Counted from the first letter of the stretch, positions 35,201-43,598 are shown. The stretch: 64,000 bases of DNA from Arthrobacter psychrochitiniphilus (GCF_003185915.1 NZ_QHLZ01000001.1:310001-374000), one strand, 5' to 3'. Numbers and translations are program-made. Notes: a model not told the origin generated them from the sequence alone.

Positions 35201-35955
35201 CGGCAGGGAGGTGCGTAGAGTTCGCCCGGGTGTGTGATCCCGCTGCTGGATGTCAGGGTACGTTGGTCGGCGATGCTGAACCAACGCATGGATTCAACCT
35301 CGTCGCCAAAGAACTCCACACGGATCGGGTGGTTGTCAGTGGGTGGGAAAACATCGATGATGCCGCCGCGCACGGCAAATTCTCCACGGCGCGTGACCAT
35401 GTCAACCCGTGCATAGGCCGCCTCTGACAGAGATTTGATGAGGGTGTTGAAGGGAATTTCGTCCCCCACTTTGACCCGCACCGGAACCAGTTCACCCAGT
35501 CCGGCCACCAGCGGCTGGACAACAGCACGGATGGGAGCCACCACCACGCGCAGGTGCTCACCGGAATCGTGCTCGGGATGAGCCAGGCGGCGCAGGACTG
35601 AAAGCCGGCGGCCCACAGTGTCCGAACGTGGTGAGAGGCGCTCGTGCGGGAGGGTTTCCCAGCTGGGGAATTCGGCCACAGCCGCATCTGGAAGGTAGGA
35701 GCGTAGAGCGGCAACTGTGTCCTCCGCCTCCCGGCCTGTGGCAGTAACGGCAAGGACAATGCCGGGTCGTTCGGCAGAGGAGGAACTGGCGGCCAAACCA
35801 TCGGCAACCTCAGCCAGGAGCACCGCGCGCATGCCAGCGGGAGCACTGAAGGCCAGGTCACTGCTGCGTGTGGCGGGGTTGGCAGCCGAATAGCTGCGTA
35901 CCCGGGAGAAGAGTGGATCGGCTAATAGTGCGGTCCGCAACCCTGCAAGGCTCAT
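32299..35955 (-). CDS. mfd: Transcription-repair coupling factor
   Basis: A 1218-residue DNA translocase that removes stalled RNA polymerase and recruits UvrA. The N-terminal UvrB-like region (about 1-370) carries FPSWETLPHERLSPRSD. The RNA-polymerase interaction domain follows (about 530-600; DYVVHEQHGVGKFVELIQR). The helicase core has Walker A SGDVGYGKTEIAVRAAF, DEEQRFG and SATPIPRTL, and the TRG segment GRVGRGRERAYAYFLYP; the C-terminal regulatory domain is complete. Length is normal for the family. Monocistronic, divergent from the DUF2505 gene. Confidence 0.97.
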   Translation of the reverse strand: MSLAGLRTALLADPLFSRVRSYSAANPATRSSDLAFSAPAGMRAVLLAEVADGLAASSSSAERPGIVLAVTATGREAEDTVAALRSYLPDAAVAEFPSWETLPHERLSPRSDTVGRRLSVLRRLAHPEHDSGEHLRVVVAPIRAVVQPLVAGLGELVPVRVKVGDEIPFNTLIKSLSEAAYARVDMVTRRGEFAVRGGIIDVFPPTDNHPIRVEFFGDEVESMRWFSIADQRTLTSSSGITHPGELYAPPCREILITPTVMSRAAKLKDAMPGAAAMLEKIAGGIAVEGMESLAPALVDAMVPLSSLLPPASIAVVLDPEKVSARAHDLESTNEEFLEAAWSTASEGGNAPLDLSQASGGAGGVDLASAGFKSLAQTREGALRHGLSWWTLGSLAQDEELEVSTDVLNLHAREPRGYRGDVAEMMEFIGSRVKNQWRIVVATQGPGPAQRLAELFHEANIPASRVESLDAEPQPGIIEVTTADTGRGFVLDSLKMGLLTEADLLGRASAVSTRDMRKMPSKRRNAVDPLQLEAGDYVVHEQHGVGKFVELIQRKVAGAGVGGAAGLREYLVLEYAPSKRGAPGDRLFVPTDQLDQVTAYVGGDGPALSKMGGSDWAATKSKARKAVKEIAGELIRLYSARMASRGHAFGPDTPWQAELEEAFPYVETPDQLVAINEVKADMEKEVPMDRLISGDVGYGKTEIAVRAAFKAVQDGKQVAILVPTTLLAQQHYETFNERFSGFPIRVAPLSRFQSAKESKEIVEGVKNGSVDVVIGTHRLLSKDFAFKDLGLVIVDEEQRFGVEHKEALKKMRTNVDVLAMSATPIPRTLEMSMTGIRETSTLATPPEERHPVLTYVGAHSDKQVGAAIRRELMREGQVFYVHNRVKSIERTAAHIQQLVPDARVAVAHGQMSESRLEQIIVDFWEKRFDVLVCTTIIETGLDISNANTLIVEQANNYGLSQLHQLRGRVGRGRERAYAYFLYPADKPLGEVALERLKAVAAHNELGAGMALAMKDLEIRGAGNLLGGEQSGHIQGVGFDLYIRLVGEAVADFRGEGEERAAEMKIELPVNAHLPHDYVPGERLRLEAYRKLAAAVTVAAINEVQEELIDRYGELPPAAVNLIAVAHFKVLARAAGLSDVALQGNFIKFAPADLPESKQMRLTRMYPGAMVKPALNSVLIPKPKTARIGGRDLADAEVLRWAEGVLEAIFEVTPETLSSP

Positions 35956-36133
35956 GCGTGGTGTTCTCCTTGGTGCTTGACCATAAGTGGCCGAAAAAAT
36001 CGATTATTCACCGTGCCGGGACAGCACGAAGGCCCGAAATCTATGAACGCCTCGGGGACCTTATCCAGCTTACTCGCTAGCGGCCTTGCTATCCTAGGAG
36101 CTGCCCCAAACACCCCCTTATCTTGGAGGAACC

Positions 36134-36634
36134 ATGGCGCTTGCCGCCTCAACAACACTTGCTGCCACAGCTCAGAAAGTGACGGAGGTCTTCACCAACG
36201 AAGCCTTCATCCAACATGTCAGCGAAACCGTGGGAGGGGAATTGAAGTCCTTCACCATCAGCGGCCCCACCACTGCTGCGTTCACAACGCAAACTGTGCG
36301 CACCTTGCCCACCACCCGAATGCCTGACTTGGTTCAGAAGTTTGTCGGTGAATGGCTGACCGTGACGCAGGATGAGTCCTGGAGCGCACCGGCGCCGGAT
36401 GGTTCACGTACCAACACCATCAAGTTATCCGTGGCCAAGGCGCCGGTGGATGTTTCAGCTGTGCAGAAACTTAGCGTGAACGGCGAATCCACGCTGGTAG
36501 AGCTTACTGGTGAGGTGAAGTCGAGCGTCCCGTTCCTTGGCGCGAAAATCGTGTCTGCCGCCGAGCCGGTGATTGGCCGGGCTTTGAACTTGCAGGCCAC
36601 GCTGGCGCAGGAATGGATTACCACACACAGCTAG
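36134..36634 (+). CDS. DUF2505 family protein (SRPBCC-like)
   Basis: A 166-residue protein matching the actinobacterial DUF2505 type: an N-terminal helix with VTEVFTNEAFIQHVSETVGG, long beta strands, a LPDFVQKFVG-like segment (MPDLVQKFVGEWLTVTQDESW), and a C-terminal amphipathic helix (AAEPVIGRALNLQATLAQEW). The family resembles START/Bet v1 ligand-binding folds; ligand unknown. GGAGGAACC precedes the ATG. It diverges from mfd. Confidence 0.85.
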   Translation: MALAASTTLAATAQKVTEVFTNEAFIQHVSETVGGELKSFTISGPTTAAFTTQTVRTLPTTRMPDLVQKFVGEWLTVTQDESWSAPAPDGSRTNTIKLSVAKAPVDVSAVQKLSVNGESTLVELTGEVKSSVPFLGAKIVSAAEPVIGRALNLQATLAQEWITTHS

Positions 36635-36642
36635 CGACGGCT

Positions 36643-36702
36643 GGTCTAACACAGCGAAAGGGCGTCCCCAAGTATCGGGACGCCCTTTCGCTGTGTTAGA
36701 CC
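36643..36702. terminator. Bidirectional terminator
   Basis: GGTCTAACACAGCGAAAGGG and its complement pair over 26 bases around an eight-base loop, between the convergent DUF2505 and GH18 genes. Confidence 0.9.
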
Positions 36703-38283
36703 TTATTTACCATCCGGGGTGGCCAGGATCTGCGCCACCTGAGCGTTGGAGAACAACTTCCACGCTGCCGAGGGCGATCCCTGCAGGGAAGCTAGCGGGC
36801 TTTCTTCGCGATTCCACCATTTGGCCTCGAATATACGGCCATCAAACATCACTCGGTCCCCTTGGTCATATACCTTCGCAGCACTCCACAGCGGATAGGT
36901 TCCTGCCGGCGCAGTCACTTGCGGGGCCGGCTTGTCCCCGGGAAGTACAGGACCAATAAGCTGCCACGGAGTCAGCCCGTCCGTTGCCACTGGGTTATCA
37001 GGCACGTCTCCCTGCGTCCACCATTTAGCCATGTAGACGTTGCCGTTGAGAACAATCCTGTCTCCTTCTACATAGACTGCCAGATCGCTCCAGATCGGAT
37101 AAGGACTCGTTGCGGGATTATCCGTGGGAAAGGTGGACTGAACGGTGGGTTGTGCCGGTGCACTGGTGGCAGATTGCGTAGGCAGAACGCTTAACCCTTC
37201 ACCCAGCACAGTTGAGAACAATTTGCCCTTCTGGTCAATGCCGCTGCACCCGTCGGAAACCCGAGTCAGGTCAGGGTAGTTGGGGCCACAGGTGGCATCC
37301 CGGTTCAAGGACCACATGGAGACTCGGCCAACGCCTTTCGCCACAGCGAAATCATGGAGACCTACGGCATCCTGCAAAGTGAAAATCTCACCAGCAACAT
37401 CGTTTTGGCCAATCATTGGGGTGAGCCCAATTTTCCGCCACAACCAATCGGCGCCAAAATCTTGTCCGTCGGCCTTATAAAGTGCCCCGAGCTGCGCATG
37501 AGTCGCCGTGGCAGCCGCCGTAGAAGCTTCTAACATAGTGCTTCCTGCCGCCTTGCTTCCACCGTAATCCATAGTCATGATGTTGACGCCCGCAAGGTCA
37601 ACCTTTGCATCCAGCATGGCAGCAACTGCCGAGGTCCCCTCAGCGGTCAGCCCGGTGGGAGCAACTGGGAGTGTCAGCCACACTGACAGCGGATGCTTTG
37701 CAGCAAGTCGTTGCGACTGCAGCGCAGCAATTGCTGTGGCTCGTCGCTTGAGGGCAGCGGTATCGGATAGACCTGGGCCTTCTAAATCAAGGTCAATCGC
37801 GGAAAGTTCATAGCGTTCCACCACGGAGGCGTAGGCTGCCTGCAGTTCCGCAACATCCGTACAGCGCACGGCAAGCTCATCATTAGCTTGGCCACCAAAC
37901 GAGACGGACACGGAACCACCTTGCTGGAGTAGGCGTGCAATACGCCGATCCACGTCCAGTTCTTGCCCGGCGGCATCCATGGAGTAGAAAGTTCCCCAAC
38001 TTGGCTCGCACGCTTTGTCCTTGGACGAGACAATAAAGGACAAAACAACGGAATCAGCAGACTCGGAGACCGGTTTTTCAAAACTGTATGACGGGGTTGC
38101 CGTAACATCCACGTAACCGCTGAACATAGCAGGCTCTGCCGAAGCAGCCCTAGCATCGTTATACCTGCCCAACGCAACGTAGCCCGCCCCCGCGAGCAAC
38201 GCCACTACGGCAATAAAAGCCGTCAGCCGGAACCAGGAGAGCTTGCGCCCAGGAAAGCGTTGAGACACTAGAACCCCATTCAC
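36703..38283 (-). CDS. GH18 chitinase-like protein with two carbohydrate-binding modules
   Basis: A 526-residue secreted or membrane-anchored protein. A basic N terminus and one hydrophobic helix (about 19-40) lead to a GH18 barrel with catalytic Glu in ELSAIDLDLEGPG and the barrel strands VNIMTMDYGG and RVSMWSLNRD. After a Thr/Pro linker come two CBM5/12-like modules: YPIWSDLAVYVEGDRIVLNG..AKWWTQGDVPD and YPLWSAAKVYDQGDRVMFDG..AKWWNREESP. It is divergent from the GT2 synthase, suggesting that it trims or binds the glycan made there, or degrades chitin; substrate not determinable. Confidence 0.88.
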   Translation of the reverse strand: MNGVLVSQRFPGRKLSWFRLTAFIAVVALLAGAGYVALGRYNDARAASAEPAMFSGYVDVTATPSYSFEKPVSESADSVVLSFIVSSKDKACEPSWGTFYSMDAAGQELDVDRRIARLLQQGGSVSVSFGGQANDELAVRCTDVAELQAAYASVVERYELSAIDLDLEGPGLSDTAALKRRATAIAALQSQRLAAKHPLSVWLTLPVAPTGLTAEGTSAVAAMLDAKVDLAGVNIMTMDYGGSKAAGSTMLEASTAAATATHAQLGALYKADGQDFGADWLWRKIGLTPMIGQNDVAGEIFTLQDAVGLHDFAVAKGVGRVSMWSLNRDATCGPNYPDLTRVSDGCSGIDQKGKLFSTVLGEGLSVLPTQSATSAPAQPTVQSTFPTDNPATSPYPIWSDLAVYVEGDRIVLNGNVYMAKWWTQGDVPDNPVATDGLTPWQLIGPVLPGDKPAPQVTAPAGTYPLWSAAKVYDQGDRVMFDGRIFEAKWWNREESPLASLQGSPSAAWKLFSNAQVAQILATPDGK

Positions 38284-38391
38284 TGCGTTGCTATCAGAGA
38301 CCGCTGCCGCTAGAAGCGGCCAGACTGTATTATCCTAAGCATACTGATCAACATCCGTCGTCCGGTCTCACTCGGTCAAAGGGCGGCCGTT

Positions 38392-38418
38392 TATAATATG
38401 CGTGAATCCACGCATATT
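38392..38418 (+). promoter_or_regulatory. -10 element overlapped by a perfect 10+10 palindrome before the GT2 synthase
   Basis: TATAAT (38392-38397) overlaps AATATGCGTG-AATC-CACGCATATT (38395-38418), a perfect inverted repeat placed 20 bases before the GT2 start. It is either an operator for a dimeric regulator that blocks promoter clearance or a 5' leader hairpin near the ribosome site. Confidence 0.65.
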
Positions 38419-38437
38419 TTCTTTGCATGAGGGATTT

Positions 38438-40798
38438 ATGACCGAGGCGCTTGTTGTGGCTGAAGAAGCCAGTGCAGTCCCGTCTGAGATGACGGCTTCA
38501 GACCGCGCACTTGTGCCAAAGGCTGGCCCACGCCGCCAGCGTGGCTCGGAGAAGCGTTCGGAGCCGCTTTCCATCGTTCACCCAAAACCTTCCGGCCGTA
38601 AAATTACGCTGGGAAGGCTGGCCATTGTTGTCACTATTACAGCGTGGCTGCTCTATCTGGTGACCACAGTGGTCCGTCAACTGGCGGACAACCCCAACGC
38701 AGGGTTCCGTTTCCAGGTTGAAGCAGTCTCGTACGTTCTGGTAGTTACATTTTTGACGTTCTCCGCCCTAATGTATCTTTTGGCACGCCAAGGAGCCCTC
38801 TACCGTTTCAGAGACCATGCTCGCGTTCCACGTGGTGAACTGGACAGGCATTTTGTCGACTACAAAGAAGGCATCACAGTATTGGTGCCCTCCTATGCGG
38901 AGGAAGTCCAGGTAGTGAGGGGCACTCTGTGGTCTGCTGCCCTGCAGGAATTTCCTGACCTAAAAGTAGTGCTCTTACTTGATGATCCGCCCCATCCAAA
39001 GGATCCTCAGGCAGCGGAGAAATTGGACGCCACTAGAGCGCTAGCAGGTGAAATTTCCCAGGCGCTCTCCATTCCTGCAGCGCGGGTCAATGCCGCTTTG
39101 GCAGACTTCCGTTGCCGGGACACCAGCGCGGGCGTAGTCCCTGCAGCAGAGGTGGATGCTGTCATTGCGGAATATGAATATGCTGCTGGCTGGCTCGAGG
39201 AAATGGCTGAAGCAGAGGCCGTGGATGACCACGTTGATGAATTCTTTGTTGACCTAGTACTGATGGGCCTGGCCCGGGAATTACGGCTGGTCCTACTCGC
39301 GCTTGAAGCCGCTAGGGCTCAGTCCACCGGACCTGAACGCCAACGAGTTGAGGAACTCTATCTCCGCCTGACATGGATTTTTAATGTCAAAACCGAATAC
39401 TTTGAACGCAAGGCGTACGCAAGCCTGTCTCACGAAGCCAACAAGGCTATGAACCTCAATGCCTACATTTCCTTGATGGGCGGACGTTGGCAGCGCCAAG
39501 TCACCGATGGAAACGTGGTGCTGCGCCGCCGCGCAGCAGATGATCCAGGTAGTGCTGACGATCTCGATACGCCGGACACAACTTATTTGTTGACACTTGA
39601 CGCTGATTCATTGTTGCTACGGGATTACTGCCTGCGGCTGGTCTACTACCTAGAATCAGCTGGCAATGAGCGCGTTGCTGTGGCACAAACACCATACTCT
39701 TCCTTCCGCGGCGCACCCACCCGCATCGAGCGGATTGCCGGGGCCAGCACGGATATCCAGCACATCCTCCACCAAGGCATGACCTACTACGGCGCCACAT
39801 TCTGGGTCGGCGCAAACGCTGTCATCCGCAAAGTCGCGCTAGAGGACATCGTGGAAGTCGAAACGGTGGGCGGTTTTGAAGTCCGCACCTACATTCAAGA
39901 CCGAACTGTCATCGAGGACACAGAGTCCAGCGTGGATTTGGGTACCCATGGATGGACCCTCTCAAACTACCCGGAGCGGTTGAGCTACAGCGCCACTCCC
40001 CCGGACTTTGGTTCCCTCGTGGTCCAGCGTCGCCGTTGGGCCAACGGTGGCCTGCTCATCCTGCCCAAGCTCTGGAACCAAGTACGTAAGCGCCGCCAGC
40101 GCCGCGAGACAATTCTTTTCCGGGAACTGCTCTTGCGCGTTAACTACATGTCCTCTATAGCCTGGGCAAGTTTCGGTTTGCTGTTCCTGCTCGCCTACCC
40201 CTATGACAGCCGCTTGCTCAGTCCGCTGGTTTTGGTTGCTGCCCTGCCGTACTTCCTGGCAATGGGTAGCGATCTACGCGATTGTGGGCACCGCTTTAGT
40301 GACATTTTCCGGATCTACGGATTCAACCTTGTTCTCTTGCCGGTCAACCTGGCCGGCGTGCTCAAGTCCCTTCAGCAGGCGTTCACTGGAGACAAGATTC
40401 CTTTTGTTCGAACACCAAAAGTTAAGGACCGTACAGCAGCCCCGGCACTGTACGTGATAGTCCCGTACTTAATTGTGTTCTTCTCGGTCTTCACCTTGTG
40501 GCGAGATGCAGTGGTAAGTAACTGGGGCAACGTTGCTTTCGCAGCGCTCAATGCAACCTTGGCGGCATTCGCAATCCAGGCCTATATCGGTGTGAAGAAT
40601 TCCTTAGTGGATATAAGTCTGGGTGCTATCAACTGGCTGTACATCAAGCCACGGGTACCTCGTGCCGTCGTATCCCCCGTGGTTCCCAAGACTGCTGAGG
40701 AAGTCGACTGGCAGGCTCTGCTGTACCACGGAGATAGAAGACTGAACCGAGATTTGCGTGGAGGCTCGGACCGACGCCGTAGGGTGGCGCAAAGGTGA
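38438..40798 (+). CDS. Processive GT2 glycosyltransferase (cellulose/hyaluronan synthase-like)
   Basis: A 786-residue membrane glycan synthase. Two N-terminal spans (about 62-80, 95-118) precede the cytosolic catalytic domain with Asp-Asp in VVLLLDDPP (about 181-183), TLDADSLLL (about 388-390), acceptor-site VIEDTES and the product-site QRRRWANGG; four or so C-terminal spans form the channel. The distance from the first Asp to DAD is about 205 residues, twice the usual, because of a helical acidic insertion (about 188-350). ATG at 38438 with GAGGG upstream. The overlapping GGDEF-EAL gene and the divergent GH18 gene suggest a c-di-GMP-controlled exopolysaccharide. Confidence 0.88.
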   Translation: MTEALVVAEEASAVPSEMTASDRALVPKAGPRRQRGSEKRSEPLSIVHPKPSGRKITLGRLAIVVTITAWLLYLVTTVVRQLADNPNAGFRFQVEAVSYVLVVTFLTFSALMYLLARQGALYRFRDHARVPRGELDRHFVDYKEGITVLVPSYAEEVQVVRGTLWSAALQEFPDLKVVLLLDDPPHPKDPQAAEKLDATRALAGEISQALSIPAARVNAALADFRCRDTSAGVVPAAEVDAVIAEYEYAAGWLEEMAEAEAVDDHVDEFFVDLVLMGLARELRLVLLALEAARAQSTGPERQRVEELYLRLTWIFNVKTEYFERKAYASLSHEANKAMNLNAYISLMGGRWQRQVTDGNVVLRRRAADDPGSADDLDTPDTTYLLTLDADSLLLRDYCLRLVYYLESAGNERVAVAQTPYSSFRGAPTRIERIAGASTDIQHILHQGMTYYGATFWVGANAVIRKVALEDIVEVETVGGFEVRTYIQDRTVIEDTESSVDLGTHGWTLSNYPERLSYSATPPDFGSLVVQRRRWANGGLLILPKLWNQVRKRRQRRETILFRELLLRVNYMSSIAWASFGLLFLLAYPYDSRLLSPLVLVAALPYFLAMGSDLRDCGHRFSDIFRIYGFNLVLLPVNLAGVLKSLQQAFTGDKIPFVRTPKVKDRTAAPALYVIVPYLIVFFSVFTLWRDAVVSNWGNVAFAALNATLAAFAIQAYIGVKNSLVDISLGAINWLYIKPRVPRAVVSPVVPKTAEEVDWQALLYHGDRRLNRDLRGGSDRRRRVAQR

Positions 40799-40826
40799 TA
40801 CTGGCAACCACCGGAAGCAGGCCTTC

Positions 40827-42383
40827 ATGATCGTTGATCCAACGGATAAGCGGTTGCCCGCGCTTATGACCGGGATTGAAGGGATCGGCGCAGGTGAACT
40901 GAGCACTCGTGTCCCAGCCGGGACGGAGCAGGATTCGCTGTCTGCCATCATCAACAGCTTTAATCAGATGGCTCAGGATCTTCAGAGGTCTCAGGAACAA
41001 GTGCAGACTCGGATGAAAACCAGAACCACCATGTTGACGGATGCCTTCCGCAAAATGGAGCTGATGGCTTTGACTGATCCGTTGACCCAATTACGCAACC
41101 GTGCGGCTCTCGAAACGGTTTTGGAATCGAGCCTGACCGAGCAGGGCGTCAACGGATCTCCTGCACTGCTTCTGCTGGATCTGGATTCTTTCAAGAGCAT
41201 TAATGACACTCTGGGGCATCCGGCAGGGGACGCCGTGCTGAAAGTTGTAGCCGAAAGGCTGCGAGATACTGTGCGAAAAATTGATACCGTGGCACGGCTA
41301 GGTGGTGACGAGTTCGCCGTGGTCCTCCAGGACACACCTGCAGAGCGCGCCAAGGCAGTATCGAGGCGGATCGTGGCAGTACTGGCCGAGCCAATGAACA
41401 TTGAAACTACGGAGTTATCTGTGGGCGCAAGTGTCGGGATAGCTGCGGCCATGCCTGGTGATTCCGCCGCGGATCTGATTCTCCATGCGGACACCGCCAT
41501 GTACACAGCCAAGAATAAAGCTGCCGTCAAAGTTGCCCTGTTTGAGCCCAATCTTCTCAATGCGCGGCGGCTTCACCGGGTACTTGCTGCAGAACTCCAA
41601 GATTCCATCGAAAACAATGAAATGGTGTTGCACTATCAGCCCATTGTCGAGCTCGCCACCGGGAAACTGCTTGGCGTTGAGGCTCTGGTTCGCTGGCAAC
41701 ACCCCACCCGTGGGCTTGTTATGCCTGACGAATTCATTGACCTCGCAGAGGAAATAGGCGCTATGCCGAACTTGGCAGCTTGGGTCCTTCAGACAGCGTT
41801 GGCACGGTTGCGTCAGTGGCAGCAGACGTTGGAATTAGATCCTCGCTTCACCGTGCGGGTGAATATTTCAGCCACTCAGCTCCAACGCCCTTACCTCTTG
41901 GATGACGTTCAGCGCCTATTGCTGGCTGAGGGTATTAATCCCTCGGCTCTAGTCCTAGAACTCACCGAATACTCCATGGTCACCGGCAACGAATGGGATC
42001 TGTACTCATTTCAAGGCCTGCGCAAACTAGGCGTTGGCCTAGCCATCGACGATTTCGGCACAGGGTATTCGTCCATCAGTTACTTGCGGACCCTTCCCGT
42101 AGACGGGGTGAAACTGGATAGGTCACTGATAGGGGGCCCCACCGATGGTGGAGCCTCGCGTCCTTTCATTGCAGCCATCTTGCAATTGGTGAAGTCCTGT
42201 AACCTTGCTGCCACGTGCGAAGGAGTAGAGACTCTGGAGCAGGCCGCCATGCTCACAGAGTTGGGCTGCGAGACCGGGCAGGGCTATTATTTTGGTCGCC
42301 CCGTTCCTGCTGCGGACATCACCTCATCTTGGCTTGAGAGTTTCCAAGGTGCACCGTGGCTTGCAGTCACGGCTCAACCCTAG
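40827..42383 (+). CDS. HAMP-GGDEF-EAL c-di-GMP protein
   Basis: About 518 residues. A HAMP-like helical segment (LMTGIEGIGAGELSTRVPAG, then FNQMAQDLQRSQEQVQ) is followed by a GGDEF domain with intact RLGGDEF and an RxxD inhibitory site (RKID) five residues before it. The EAL domain has GVEALVRWQ, VRVNISATQ, ELTE, AIDDFGTGYSS and VKLDR, all of which look catalytic. HAMP normally follows a membrane span, but none is present. An in-frame GTG at 40758, inside the GT2 gene, would lengthen it without adding a span. It likely tunes c-di-GMP for the adjacent synthase. Confidence 0.9.
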   Translation: MIVDPTDKRLPALMTGIEGIGAGELSTRVPAGTEQDSLSAIINSFNQMAQDLQRSQEQVQTRMKTRTTMLTDAFRKMELMALTDPLTQLRNRAALETVLESSLTEQGVNGSPALLLLDLDSFKSINDTLGHPAGDAVLKVVAERLRDTVRKIDTVARLGGDEFAVVLQDTPAERAKAVSRRIVAVLAEPMNIETTELSVGASVGIAAAMPGDSAADLILHADTAMYTAKNKAAVKVALFEPNLLNARRLHRVLAAELQDSIENNEMVLHYQPIVELATGKLLGVEALVRWQHPTRGLVMPDEFIDLAEEIGAMPNLAAWVLQTALARLRQWQQTLELDPRFTVRVNISATQLQRPYLLDDVQRLLLAEGINPSALVLELTEYSMVTGNEWDLYSFQGLRKLGVGLAIDDFGTGYSSISYLRTLPVDGVKLDRSLIGGPTDGGASRPFIAAILQLVKSCNLAATCEGVETLEQAAMLTELGCETGQGYYFGRPVPAADITSSWLESFQGAPWLAVTAQP

Positions 42384-42471
42384 ACACAGTCTCTACATGC
42401 TCCATAAATTTTCACCGGCTGCATCAACAAAAAGCCACCGTGCACCCGTTGCTCAGAGTATTATGATTAGT

Positions 42472-42486
42472 GCTGCCTTAGGCAGC
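42472..42486. other. Short hairpin upstream of the second Hpt-like gene
   Basis: GCTGCC-TTA-GGCAGC is a 6-bp inverted repeat in the 170-base gap between the GGDEF-EAL gene and the Hpt-like gene, near a TTATGATT AT-rich stretch that may hold a promoter. Confidence 0.4.
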
Positions 42487-42553
42487 GCGTGATGCGCTCA
42501 ATATCGATTCTTTTGAACTCATTAATCACACTATCGGGAAGAGAAAGCGGATC

Positions 42554-42925
42554 GTGAATTATTCTTCTTTACCCCTGGTGTGTATGGACTCCTTGGCTAT
42601 GCTGGAGGACTCTCTCGAGGGACAGACCATGCTTTCCCGCGGTTTCGTGGGACGTTACGTGGAAATGTGGCCACAACGCTATGCCCGTCTTCAGACCGCG
42701 TTAGGCGCCGGAAATGTAGAAGACGCCGCGGAGGCAGCCTTGAGCATTTTCTCATCCAGCGTGATGGTAGGAGCGGAGCGCTTAGGCCAGATGAGCGGCG
42801 ACATGGTGGAGTGGATCAAGCAAGGACATCCTGACAAGGCTCAAGAGGCCCTCAACGCAGTGGCCTTGTGCGGCACAGAGACTATGACTGATCTAAAAGA
42901 TCGGTACGTACAGCCTACTGGCTGA
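42554..42925 (+). CDS. Second Hpt-like protein lacking the phospho-accepting histidine
   Basis: A 123-residue paralogue of 17448-17816, similar along its length (SLPLVCMDS, FVGRYVEMWPQRYARL, SSSVMVGAERLGQM). The Hpt motif reads ALSIFSSSVMVGAERL: Leu replaces the histidine and Phe replaces Lys, so phosphotransfer is excluded. GTG start with GGGAAGAG upstream. It is adjacent to RR2, the receiver-only relic, and to a kinase pseudogene. Two independent copies keeping the fold but not the histidine imply a selected non-phosphorylating role, for example binding a receiver (inference). Confidence 0.75.
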   Translation: MNYSSLPLVCMDSLAMLEDSLEGQTMLSRGFVGRYVEMWPQRYARLQTALGAGNVEDAAEAALSIFSSSVMVGAERLGQMSGDMVEWIKQGHPDKAQEALNAVALCGTETMTDLKDRYVQPTG

Positions 42926-43020
42926 ACTTTCCCAGAGGCGTGATCCGCTGGACTTTCTGCCTACTGCCACGAAAGTTATGGAACAGCTTTCTGCTCAGAG
43001 CGAGAACTGAATCGTTCGTC

Positions 43021-43488
43021 TCAAGGCTTCGCTTCCGCCAGCTCTGCAGAGGCAGCTGAACTTGGAAACGCAGTGCTGCTATCTTGGCCATGATGCCCCT
43101 GCTCAACTTCATCATCAGTGCGGGGCCGGCGCATCATGGTGCTGATTCTTGCCCTCAGCTCGCGGGGTCGGAACGGTTTGGTCAAATAATCGTCTGCACC
43201 TGATTCGAGGCCCAAGAGCGTGTCCATTTCATCGGCACGCCCCGTCAACATAATGATGTATGTGTCAGTGAACGCCCTGATCTGCCGGGCCACTTCAAAA
43301 CCGTTGATATCAGGAAGGCCCAGATCTAGGGTCACAATGTCGGGGTGGTGAGCTCGGACCGCTTCTACGCCATCTGCACCTGTGGATGCACAATGAACCT
43401 CAAAACCGGCTTGGGACAGTATTACGCCAATGAGTTCGCGGATGTCTTGGTCATCTTCAATGACTACCGCTACCTGAGTATTGTCCAT
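43021..43488 (-). CDS. Receiver-only response regulator (RR2)
   Basis: A 155-residue paralogue of RR1. The receiver domain is intact (Glu11-Asp12-Asp13, phospho-acceptor Asp55 in VTLDLGLPD, DDYLTKPFRP) but after residue 125 the protein ends in a Ser/Ala/Glu tail where RR1 continues into linker and winged helix. Only 95 bases separate its stop from the Hpt-like gene, so the DNA-binding half has been deleted. It may act as a phosphate sink or bind the Hpt-like protein, or be on the way to loss like the neighbouring kinase. Confidence 0.85.
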   Translation of the reverse strand: MDNTQVAVVIEDDQDIRELIGVILSQAGFEVHCASTGADGVEAVRAHHPDIVTLDLGLPDINGFEVARQIRAFTDTYIIMLTGRADEMDTLLGLESGADDYLTKPFRPRELRARISTMMRRPRTDDEVEQGHHGQDSSTAFPSSAASAELAEAKP

Positions 43489-43564
43489 TTTTACTCCACT
43501 TAACTTGCTAAGACCGTTGGAAATAACTTTCGGATGCGTTTATGGCAGGGCCCCAACCCTTTGC

Positions 43565-43598
43565 ATACATCCAGTATGGCATCATCGTTAGCGGTGAC
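43565..43598. promoter_or_regulatory. Conserved block upstream of RR2 (copy of 11564-11597)
   Basis: Matches the RR1 upstream block at 29 of 34 positions and sits at the same 77-base distance from the receiver start codon. Retained although the divergent kinase gene has decayed, so it probably serves RR2 expression. Confidence 0.6.

Noticed and set aside
42384..42553. Possible riboswitch before the second Hpt-like gene
   Set aside because: Only one 6-bp hairpin is seen; no pattern of a known riboswitch class.
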